From an uncultured Streptococcus sp. (GTDB lineage: Bacteria; Bacillota; Bacilli; Lactobacillales; Streptococcaceae), in NCBI RefSeq assembly GCF_959025735.1, contig NZ_CAUFJQ010000090.1, positions 1-8,038 of the forward strand: DNA of 8,038 bases, read 5' to 3'. Made by a program: the position numbers and the translations under genes. Under the pieces are notes generated by a model, which saw only the letters and a list, made by a program, of their open reading frames with translations, had not been told where the DNA came from and searched no databases. Below, in pieces: positions 1 to 6,349 of the stretch; within the stretch, counting starts at the first letter, position 1; every line of letters begins with the position of its first letter.

Positions 1-763
1 TGTTGGCCTCATCATAACGGCGTGTTTCTTGACGAATGACACCACCTGAACGCAAGATTTTCGCTTGACGCTCAACTTCGTATTCAAGACCTTTACGGAC
101 GTTTGAGAAAGAGTTCAAGTTTTTCAACTCCGTCTTGGTACCAAATTCCTCTTGACCGTATGGGCGAAGGGAAATGTTGGCATCCACACGCATCGATCCT
201 TCTTCCATCTTGACGTCTGAAATGCCCGTGTACTGGATAACTTCTTTCAAAGCTGTCAAATAGGCGTAGGCTTCTTCTGGAGAACGCATATCTGCTTCAG
301 ATACGATTTCGATCAATGGAACCCCTTGACGGTTAAGGTCTACATAAGAGAAACCGTCTGTTCCGTGCGTGTTCTTACCAGCATCTTCTTCCAAGTGGGC
401 CCGTTCAATCCCAATTTTCTTAGTTGAGCCGTCTTCCAATTGCACTTCAATCCAACCGTTGTAACCGATAGGCTCGTCAAATTGCGAAATTTGGTAGGCC
501 TTTGGATTATCAGGGTAGAAATAGTTCTTACGGTCAAAGTGCATGTGCTGATGGATGTCCATATTCAACGCCAAAGCAGCCTTGATACCAGCGTCCACAA
601 CACCCTTGTTCAAGACAGGAAGCACCCCTGGGAAAGACCAGTCGATCACATTGGTATTGGCATTTTGCTCGTTTCCAAAGTGGGCAGAGGTTGGTGAGAA
701 AATTTTTGAGTTTGTATTCAATTCAACGTGGACCTCAAGTCCGATGACTGTTTCAAAGTTCAT
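1..763 (-). CDS. gatB: Aspartyl/glutamyl-tRNA(Asn/Gln) amidotransferase subunit B, N-terminal part
   Basis: GatB is the tRNA-binding and kinase subunit of GatCAB. It activates the side chain of misacylated Glu-tRNA(Gln) or Asp-tRNA(Asn), and ammonia from GatA then converts it to Gln or Asn; the complex is cytosolic. I translated the reverse strand by hand. It begins MNFETVIGLEVHVELNTNSK and stays open to the window edge for 254 codons, about half of the usual ~480 residues; the C-terminal helical and YqeY-like tail domains are outside. Visible family landmarks are IGLEVHVEL (residues 7-15), PGVLPVLN, the signature VDLNRQGVPLIEI, and GSMRVDANISLRPYG. The start is fixed by GGAGGTGA at 770-777, six bases before the ATG. 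The ATG overlaps the gatA stop by one base (TAATG), so the two are translationally coupled. The cysteine pairs that bind zinc in some GatB proteins appear absent from the N-terminal region, as I recall for the S. aureus type. Confidence 0.97.
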   Translation of the reverse strand, partial: MNFETVIGLEVHVELNTNSKIFSPTSAHFGNEQNANTNVIDWSFPGVLPVLNKGVVDAGIKAALALNMDIHQHMHFDRKNYFYPDNPKAYQISQFDEPIGYNGWIEVQLEDGSTKKIGIERAHLEEDAGKNTHGTDGFSYVDLNRQGVPLIEIVSEADMRSPEEAYAYLTALKEVIQYTGISDVKMEEGSMRVDANISLRPYGQEEFGTKTELKNLNSFSNVRKGLEYEVERQAKILRSGGVIRQETRRYDEAN

Positions 764-2229
764 TAATTGTCACCTCCGAAAATAAGGGGTTGTTGCTTGT
801 GGTAATCCGTCGTTGCTTCAAAGGCAGCTGCAGCTTGGTAGATAGTTTCTTCAGAATACTTAGGACCAATCAACTGCAAACCAACTGGAAGACCTTGCGC
901 AAAACCTGCAGGAATCGAAATCCCTGGAAGACCTGCCAAGTTGACTGGAATGGTCAAGAGGTCAGCCAAGTACATGGCAACCGGATCATGGTTAAGCGAA
1001 TCCAAATCAAAGGCCACGCTTGGAGCTGTTGGACCAAGGATGAGGTCGTAATCCGCAAAGACTTTTTCGAAGTCTTGGATAATAAGGCTACGGACTTGAC
1101 CAGCTTTCTTGTAGTAAGCATCGTAGTAACCAGATGACAAACTAAAGGTACCCAGCATGATACGGCGTTTGACCTCATCACCAAAGCCTTGGCTACGAGT
1201 GTTCACATAGATGTCATCCAAGTTCTTGGCATCTTCCGCACGGAAACCATAACGAATACCATCGAAACGTTGCAAGTTTGAAGAAGCTTCAGATGAAGCG
1301 ATGATGTAGTAGACAGCAACCCCGTATTTAGAATGAGGCAGGCTGACTTCTTCGACAGTTGCTCCCAATTTCTCAAAGTGCTTAGCTGCACTAAGGATAG
1401 TTTCTTTGACTTCTGGGTCAATTCCTTCACCGAGGTATTCCTTAGGAAGGGCAATCTTCATGCCCTTGATGTCTTGACCAATTTTAGAAGTAAAATCGGC
1501 TACGCGTACTGGCGCTGAAGTTGAATCTTTGGCATCTTCACTGGCAATGACATTGAGCAATTGGGCATTTTCCTTAACGGTTTGTGAGAAGGTACCAATT
1601 TGGTCAAGTGAGCTACCAAAGGCAATAAGACCGAAACGTGAAACAGTTCCATAAGTTGGTTTGAGACCAACAATCCCGTTGAAGGCAGCTGGTTGGCGGA
1701 TAGAACCACCGGTATCAGAACCAAGAGACAAACGAACTTGCCCTGAAGCGACAGAAGCTGCTGAACCACTAGAAGATCCACCAGGCACCTTGCTGTGGTC
1801 CCAAGCATTCTTGGTTGGCCCATAGTAAGAAGTCTCACCAGATCCACCCATGGCAAATTCATCCATGTTGGTCTTCCCGATGACAATCATATCTTTTGCT
1901 TTGGCATTGGCAACAGCTGTCGCATCAAAGATTGGCTCGTAGTTATAGAGCATTTTTGATGCTGCAGTGGTCAAGATGCCATCTGTTGAGATATTGTCTT
2001 TGACTGCGAGTGGAATCCCTGACAAGAGGTTGTCTGCATCGATTCCTTTTTCATCAATGGCCTTAGCTTGCGCAAGGGCAGCTTCTTCGGCCACCGTTAC
2101 AAAGGCATTAACCGCTTCTTCACGCGCCTTGATATCATCAAGCGTCGCTTGTGTCAATTCGGTTGCTGAAATTTCCTTAGAAACAAGGAGGTCGTGCAAC
2201 TCTTCAATGGTTTTATGGTTGAATGACAT
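763..2229 (-). CDS. gatA: Aspartyl/glutamyl-tRNA(Asn/Gln) amidotransferase subunit A
   Basis: GatA is the glutaminase subunit of GatCAB. It hydrolyses glutamine (or asparagine) and channels ammonia to GatB for transamidation of mischarged tRNA. At 488 residues it is full length for the amidase-signature family. The Ser-cisSer-Lys triad can be placed: Lys77 in GIPLAVKDN, Ser152 in PGGSSSGSAA, and Ser176 in SDTGGSIRQP. The motif GKTNMDEFAMGGSGETS follows the usual pattern around residues 118-134. The ATG at 2227-2229 follows GGAGGAGA (2236-2243) with a six-base spacer. The A of the ATG is also the last base of the gatC stop. At its other end the TAA overlaps the gatB ATG by one base, so C, A and B form one coupled operon. 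Codons are of the highly expressed streptococcal type, for example GGT, CGT, GTT and GCT around the Ser176 region, in contrast to the glycosyltransferase genes to the right. Confidence 0.98.
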   Translation of the reverse strand: MSFNHKTIEELHDLLVSKEISATELTQATLDDIKAREEAVNAFVTVAEEAALAQAKAIDEKGIDADNLLSGIPLAVKDNISTDGILTTAASKMLYNYEPIFDATAVANAKAKDMIVIGKTNMDEFAMGGSGETSYYGPTKNAWDHSKVPGGSSSGSAASVASGQVRLSLGSDTGGSIRQPAAFNGIVGLKPTYGTVSRFGLIAFGSSLDQIGTFSQTVKENAQLLNVIASEDAKDSTSAPVRVADFTSKIGQDIKGMKIALPKEYLGEGIDPEVKETILSAAKHFEKLGATVEEVSLPHSKYGVAVYYIIASSEASSNLQRFDGIRYGFRAEDAKNLDDIYVNTRSQGFGDEVKRRIMLGTFSLSSGYYDAYYKKAGQVRSLIIQDFEKVFADYDLILGPTAPSVAFDLDSLNHDPVAMYLADLLTIPVNLAGLPGISIPAGFAQGLPVGLQLIGPKYSEETIYQAAAAFEATTDYHKQQPLIFGGDN

Positions 2230-2531
2230 TAGGCATCTCCTCCATCTTCTAGGATAGCTGGTACCTTGATGTAGTAGTTATCTTTTTCAGGTACATTTTT
2301 AAACAAGCGGTCACGGTCAGTCCCTTTTTCAGCAACATCCGGACGCAATACGGTCTTACGATCAGCCATAGTCGTTGTTGGGGCAACACCTGTTGTGTCC
2401 ACTTCTTCCAACAATTCCACCATGTCAACAATTTTAGACAAGGTTGTCGCAAACTCAGCTGTCTCTTCTGGAGAGAATTTCAATTTTGAAAGATTGGCAA
2501 CGTGGGTTACCTCTTCTTGCGTAATTTTCAT
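2229..2531 (-). CDS. gatC: Aspartyl/glutamyl-tRNA(Asn/Gln) amidotransferase subunit C
   Basis: GatC is the small subunit that wraps between GatA and GatB and stabilises the amidotransferase complex. The product is 100 residues, the normal size. It shows the family pattern: MKITQEEVTHVANLSKL at the N-terminus, a helix with EFATTLSKIVDMVELLEEVDT, then TTGVAPTT, VLRPDV near residue 61-66 and YYIKVPAILE near the end. The ATG at 2529-2531 is chosen because AAAGGAAG (2536-2543) stands just before it and because family members start at this point. A frame extension to a TTG at 2562-2564 has no ribosome binding site and would put the start almost at the predicted transcript start. It is the first gene of gatCAB and directly follows a promoter and the terminator of the glycosyltransferase operon. 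Confidence 0.97.
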   Translation of the reverse strand: MKITQEEVTHVANLSKLKFSPEETAEFATTLSKIVDMVELLEEVDTTGVAPTTTMADRKTVLRPDVAEKGTDRDRLFKNVPEKDNYYIKVPAILEDGGDA

Positions 2532-2572
2532 CTTGCTTCCTTTCGTGAAATGATGATTTTTCAATACCCTCT

Positions 2573-2581
2573 ATTTTACCA
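2573..2581 (-). promoter_or_regulatory. Predicted extended -10 promoter of gatCAB
   Basis: On the minus strand the sequence TGGTAAAAT gives a -10 box TAAAAT (2573-2578) with an upstream TG one base away (extended -10). No good -35 hexamer lies 17 bases upstream, which is acceptable for an extended -10 promoter. Transcription would start near 2566, leaving a leader of about 35 nt before gatC. It is the only promoter-like sequence between the upstream terminator and gatC. Inferred by inspection only. Confidence 0.6.
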
Positions 2582-2608
2582 TAATTTAGGCCAATTTGCT
2601 TGCCTTAG

Positions 2609-2646
2609 AAAAAATCTGTAGGACTTTTTTGTCGCTACAGATTTTT
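2609..2646 (-). terminator. Rho-independent terminator of the glycosyltransferase operon
   Basis: A 12-bp perfect inverted repeat (AAAAATCTGTAG at 2635-2646 on the minus strand, and its complement at 2610-2621) encloses a further GAC/GTC pairing and an A6 loop. It ends in a run of T on the minus strand (2609-2614). It starts a few bases after the stop codon of the GtfA-like gene and lies upstream of the gatC promoter. The symmetric A/T flanks mean it could also stop transcription from the other strand, although no plus-strand gene is visible. Confidence 0.88.
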
Positions 2647-2650
2647 CTTT

Positions 2651-4144
2651 TTATATTTCTTTTCCGTCGAATTGCCCCATCTCCATTAGAGTCTCTTTCC
2701 AGACTTCCTGGACCTTAGAAGCAAGGTAACAAGAGGCCAAGTCATAAGAAGCCTGATGAAATGGGGCGAGGTCGCTTTCAAAGAGCTGGACCAGCTTGTC
2801 CGCCAACTCTTTCACCAGCTCTTCTTCTGGCACTGTCTGGCTATAAGCTACCAAAAAGCCATTTTCACCCTCTTTTATAAAAGTCGGATTGCCATAACGG
2901 GCATCAAAGCCCAGCAAGGCCAAACCTGCTCCAGCCGCCTCCATCAAAGTCAAACCAAAGGTCTCCCACTGAGAAGTGGTGAGGTAGGCTTGGTAGCAAG
3001 GATAGATCTGCTGAAGATCCGCATGACCGCGTAGGTGAATATAATCTTGTGCTGCAAGCTCCTGAATCAGGTGGCGCAAGTTGTCCGCTTCTCCACCCTT
3101 CCCATAAATATCAAACTGAAGGGCTGGGAGTTTTTCATGAGCTTGGGCCACTACTCGAATAGCCAAATCGATGCGTTTTCTTGGATCCAAACGGGAAGCT
3201 GTGAGCACACTAAAGGGAGGTCGATCTCCTTGTGATCCCGTCAATTCTTCTAGATGCCCTACTGGAATGCTATAGATTGGAATTCCTTGGCATCCTTGTT
3301 TAGCAAGTGTCTGCTCCAAGACTTCTTTTTGAAGATCCGTTGCCGTGATGAAATAATCGAAGCGTTTGGCATACTTGAACACATAATAATACTCATAGTT
3401 GAGATGGCCATTTTCAAATTCATGCTCCGAATGAAACACCATAGCGAGCTTTGAGGGAGCAGTTTTCTCCAACAAAGGACGGGCAAAATCCATGCGCGAA
3501 GCCCGGTCAAGCAGAATCAGATCTTCTTCTTTTAGCGACAGCTGCGACAAAAAACGTCTCATCACTTCTGTATGGTTGGTCAAAACCTCAGGCCCCAGTT
3601 TATAGAGCCAGCTTCCACCTAACCTCAATTCTTCAAAAGCGATAGTCCCATCTTGATTGTGATAGGTCCGTCTGAAAACACTACCATACTGAAAATACTC
3701 TGTGACAAGTTTACAAGCTCCATAATACTCTCGCTTGATTCTATTTCCAGCCAAAAGATAGTCTACATAGCGGACACAGTTTGGATGATAGGGATCCAGA
3801 TGAAAGGTCAAGGCGTTTCCATCCGCAAATTGGTAGCGAATGGCTCTTTCCGTTTTTTCAACAACATCCAGACGCGTCAGTTGAAACTCCATTTGCAAGG
3901 CCCCTACCGTCTTTTGAGGGACCGTATTCTGTTGATCCGTAAAAGCTACATGGGCAAAAAGCAGTTCCTCATCCCGGTGCCCCAATGAGAGGTAGTAGGC
4001 TAATTTTTCTGGAGTGGGCCAAGTGGTAAAGACAAACTTCGCTGCTACTCCTAGTCCCCGGAGCATCTTTGCCCGAGAGGCTTGTGCAACATCAACCCCA
4101 TTGGGTTCGAATCCCACTAATAGATTAAAGGTATAAATGGTCAT
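2651..4144 (-). CDS. gtfA: GtfA-like GT4 glycosyltransferase (O-GlcNAc transferase subunit type)
   Basis: This is a 497-residue cytosolic enzyme with no signal peptide or membrane segment. It resembles the catalytic subunit of the GtfA-GtfB complex that transfers GlcNAc from UDP-GlcNAc to Ser/Thr of serine-rich repeat adhesins. The N-terminal Rossmann start VGFEPNGVDVAQASRA (10-25) parallels the GtfA motif IGWASSGVEYAQAYRA. Residues ~80-200 fit the inserted beta-rich domain of GtfA/TarM-type enzymes. FHSEHEFE (237-244) matches the family FHAEH motif. In the C-terminal GT-B domain TASRLDPRKRID holds the phosphate-binding Arg318 and Lys323, and Glu394/Glu402 form the EX7E motif. All catalytic positions I can place are kept, so it is probably active. 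The ATG overlaps the GtfB-like stop by 4 nt (ATGA), with AGAGGGAGGGAC at 4150-4159 upstream. Canonical loci have gtfA before gtfB; here it is last. It is not the S. mutans sucrose phosphorylase also called gtfA. The substrate is unknown. Confidence 0.88.
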   Translation of the reverse strand: MTIYTFNLLVGFEPNGVDVAQASRAKMLRGLGVAAKFVFTTWPTPEKLAYYLSLGHRDEELLFAHVAFTDQQNTVPQKTVGALQMEFQLTRLDVVEKTERAIRYQFADGNALTFHLDPYHPNCVRYVDYLLAGNRIKREYYGACKLVTEYFQYGSVFRRTYHNQDGTIAFEELRLGGSWLYKLGPEVLTNHTEVMRRFLSQLSLKEEDLILLDRASRMDFARPLLEKTAPSKLAMVFHSEHEFENGHLNYEYYYVFKYAKRFDYFITATDLQKEVLEQTLAKQGCQGIPIYSIPVGHLEELTGSQGDRPPFSVLTASRLDPRKRIDLAIRVVAQAHEKLPALQFDIYGKGGEADNLRHLIQELAAQDYIHLRGHADLQQIYPCYQAYLTTSQWETFGLTLMEAAGAGLALLGFDARYGNPTFIKEGENGFLVAYSQTVPEEELVKELADKLVQLFESDLAPFHQASYDLASCYLASKVQEVWKETLMEMGQFDGKEI

Positions 4145-5424
4145 GCTGTCCCTCCCTCTAATCGCTTAAACAGCTCTTCCAAAGCTTCTTTTTCAGGCAA
4201 TTTCAAGTTTCGTGCCTGCTCTCTTACCAATTCTTTGTAGGTCTCTGGCTGCTGGAGTAAGGTATCTAGTTGCTGTTCCATTTCTTCGACTGTATCTGTG
4301 ATTGTGCTCAAGTTTTTATAGGCTTCCTGATGCACCGTGCTCTTCAAACCAAATAAGACTTGCCCATTTTCAAGAGCATGAAGACTACTACTCCACACTT
4401 CTTCTCCCTGGTTGCAATCCAGATAAATAGAGCAGCTGGATAACAAGTCCTCATATTTGTCCAGCGAAATCCCTGGATAGAGGCGCACATTGGAGCGAGT
4501 CGCTAAGTCTGTTAATTTTGGCCCCATAGCCGTCAAGGCTGCAATGTGAAAGGTGACTTGTGGGAATTGATGGACTAGGCTAGATAGGCCTTCGACCTCT
4601 TGAGAAGCCGTCATGACCAGGGCTTCTGGTTGAAAACTTTCCTGCTCCACATCTACCAGCCCTGACAAGGCTGTGATTCCGTCTTTTTTCTCCCTCAACA
4701 GACCATCTTCTACTAATAAAATCTGACTAACTTGTTCTTTGATCTCGTCTAGATCATGAGCATCTCTGGCACAGTAGGCGAGTCTTTCCTTTGGTATCTC
4801 TGTCACAACATCTAGCAATGCCTTATCCATCAATAGAACAGCTTCATCTTCCGGCAAGACTTGTTCTAGAACAGCTCTTTGTAGCTCTTCCTTACTGGCA
4901 TACAGACGATCCCGTCCCTTAGGAGTTTGAAGCAAAAAGGTTCCTTGTGAGACAAAGTGAAGCAAGACTTCTTCTTGCTGAGGGTTCAAATAGATGTCTA
5001 AATAGGATTGGCCAGCTTCCGTAAGGAGACTCTGTTTGCTTCTCCAGCCATAGCGGTTGTATACATCAATGGATACGATCTCCTCTCCCTGACCAAACCA
5101 CTCCACTCTGTCAACCGTTCGAGACAAGATATCCCCTCGCAAAACCACATTGGCACGACGTTCCTCCCCATCAAAAAGATAGGTCGTGATCCCCAAGGTC
5201 CAACATTCCCATAATTCTGGAACTGCTAGATCATTGAAAAATAATGGTTGCCCAACTTTTGATGCCGGGTCTTTTTGGGTAAAAAAGGTCGCAAGACTCT
5301 CTGTCTGTTGATCCAAATCTGTTTCCAAATTGGTCACAAATACCCGGTAGGGTTGGCCAAGTTTGTCCAAGTATTTTTGCAAACGATCTAGCTCTCTGGT
5401 CTGCTCTGATGCAATAATGAACAT
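4141..5424 (-). CDS. gtfB: GtfB-like glycosylation co-subunit/chaperone
   Basis: At 427 residues this is near the ~440 expected for GtfB, the non-catalytic partner that binds the polypeptide acceptor and activates GtfA. Marks of the family that I can see are PLFFNDLAVPELWE (60-73; canonical PLFFNQVPVPPFWE), a D-x-GEERR stretch near 85-90, RVEWF and NRYGWR in the beta-rich N-terminal half, then HIAALTAMGPKL (293-304), NVRLYPGISL (312-321) and YLDCNQGEEVW (334-344) in the C-terminal half. As in GtfB, the EX7E motif of active GT-B enzymes is missing. The last ~40 residues are charged and helical. Start: ATG at 5422-5424 with AAAGGAT (5429-5435) upstream, 25 nt after the GT2 stop. It overlaps the GtfA-like gene by 4 nt, which suits stoichiometric production of a two-subunit enzyme. 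It is not the S. mutans glucansucrase GtfB. The family call is firm; the acceptor is unknown. Confidence 0.87.
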   Translation of the reverse strand: MFIIASEQTRELDRLQKYLDKLGQPYRVFVTNLETDLDQQTESLATFFTQKDPASKVGQPLFFNDLAVPELWECWTLGITTYLFDGEERRANVVLRGDILSRTVDRVEWFGQGEEIVSIDVYNRYGWRSKQSLLTEAGQSYLDIYLNPQQEEVLLHFVSQGTFLLQTPKGRDRLYASKEELQRAVLEQVLPEDEAVLLMDKALLDVVTEIPKERLAYCARDAHDLDEIKEQVSQILLVEDGLLREKKDGITALSGLVDVEQESFQPEALVMTASQEVEGLSSLVHQFPQVTFHIAALTAMGPKLTDLATRSNVRLYPGISLDKYEDLLSSCSIYLDCNQGEEVWSSSLHALENGQVLFGLKSTVHQEAYKNLSTITDTVEEMEQQLDTLLQQPETYKELVREQARNLKLPEKEALEELFKRLEGGTA

Positions 5425-5449
5425 GCTGATCCTTTCTCGTTAATAAGGG

Positions 5450-6349
5450 TTAGTCCATCGTTTCAATAAAACGGAGGTTGGTCACCACGCGCTCATAGGT
5501 TTCTGACCCTTGCAAGCCTGCTTCCTCTAATTTTTCAAGGGCCCGTTTCAAGCGCGTTTTGTAGATATAGCGATGCCAGGTTAGGTCATAGCCCAACATC
5601 CCCAGTAGAGCCAACTTCTCCTGCTTGGCTTCCATCTCATCGAGTACCCGCTTTTCTGTCCAAACCTGGGACAGAGTATCTGCACGGCCCACACGATACC
5701 AATAAATACATTTCTCCGTATGAACCACTCGATGGGCTTTTAAGAAGAGCTTGTACATCAGGAAGTTATCCTCGACATTTTTTCCAACCGGAAAACGAAG
5801 CCCTTCAAATAAGCTACGCTTATAGAGCTTCATCATGGCACAAGCCCAGGCCATATCTCTAGTCTCCTGGATGGCATCGTGGTCCATGATTTCTCTCCCC
5901 TCATAAAGGGTCTCTGAATAATCGTCGTCCGTTACCTTGATCAAGTATTTGCTACTACTGTCATCATAGAGGTTATAGTTGGCTACGGAAACATCCGCAT
6001 TATACTTTTGAAGTTGGCGATAGAGCACTTCTACATAGTCTTCCGTCACCCAGTCATCTGGATCAATAAAGGTGATGTAATCACCAGTCGCTAACTCAAT
6101 CCCTGTATTCCGAGCAGCAGATAAGCCCCCATTTTCTTGGCGAACGTAGCGGATGCGTGCATCCTTCCTAAAAAATTCTTTACAGATCTCTTCTGACTGG
6201 TCTGGCGAACCATCATTGACCAGGATAATTTCAAGGTGAGGGTAAGTCTGATGGATAACCGTTTCCAAACATTGTCTCAAATAAGCTTCTACATTATAGA
6301 TGGGAATGATGATACTCACTACTTCATTTGTTTCCATGCTTCTTCTCAT
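5450..6349 (-). CDS. GT2 family glycosyltransferase (GT-A fold)
   Basis: This is a 299-residue inverting GT2 enzyme without membrane helices, so likely a cytosolic, soluble sugar transferase. The N-terminal GT-A domain is textbook: SIIIPIYNVEAYLRQCLET (12-30), ILVNDGSPD with the nucleotide-binding Asp46 (42-50), ENGGLSAARNTGIELATGDY (72-91), and the metal-binding DPDD at 96-99. Further on, Glu193-Asp194 in NVEDNFLMYKL takes the place of the usual catalytic ED pair, followed by the common YWYRVGRADTLSQ pattern. The C-terminal ~60 residues are helical. The donor sugar cannot be read from sequence; in adhesin glycosylation clusters, GT2 enzymes commonly add Glc or Gal to the GtfAB-made GlcNAc. 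The start is uncertain. ATG at 6347-6349 overlaps the GT8 gene by 26 nt, while ATG at 6335-6337 (METNEVVSIII) overlaps by 14 nt and fits GT2 N-termini better. Neither has a strong ribosome binding site, so coupling to GT8 translation is likely. Confidence 0.9.
   Translation of the reverse strand: MRRSMETNEVVSIIIPIYNVEAYLRQCLETVIHQTYPHLEIILVNDGSPDQSEEICKEFFRKDARIRYVRQENGGLSAARNTGIELATGDYITFIDPDDWVTEDYVEVLYRQLQKYNADVSVANYNLYDDSSSKYLIKVTDDDYSETLYEGREIMDHDAIQETRDMAWACAMMKLYKRSLFEGLRFPVGKNVEDNFLMYKLFLKAHRVVHTEKCIYWYRVGRADTLSQVWTEKRVLDEMEAKQEKLALLGMLGYDLTWHRYIYKTRLKRALEKLEEAGLQGSETYERVVTNLRFIETMD

Noticed and set aside
790..1137. Plus-strand open frame of 115 codons inside gatA
   Set aside because: It is antisense to the strongly conserved gatA frame, has no ribosome binding site or recognisable domain, and is explained by codon structure of the real gene.
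1500..1886. Minus-strand frame of 128 codons overlapping gatA
   Set aside because: It is a shifted reading of gatA on the same strand; the gatA frame carries the catalytic residues there.
2532..2564. Longer gatC starting at a TTG codon (2562-2564)
   Set aside because: There is no ribosome binding site, the start would fall almost at the predicted transcript start, and the family N-terminus and the AAAGGAAG site point to the ATG at 2531.
2609..2646. 12-bp inverted repeat as a possible mobile-element end or regulator site
   Set aside because: The position right after a stop codon, the hairpin loop and the T-run make a terminator the simple explanation; no partner repeat occurs at 7548-7658.
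3653..3988. Plus-strand open frame of 111 codons inside the GtfA-like gene
   Set aside because: It is antisense to a well-supported gene, with no family motif and no promoter or ribosome binding site.
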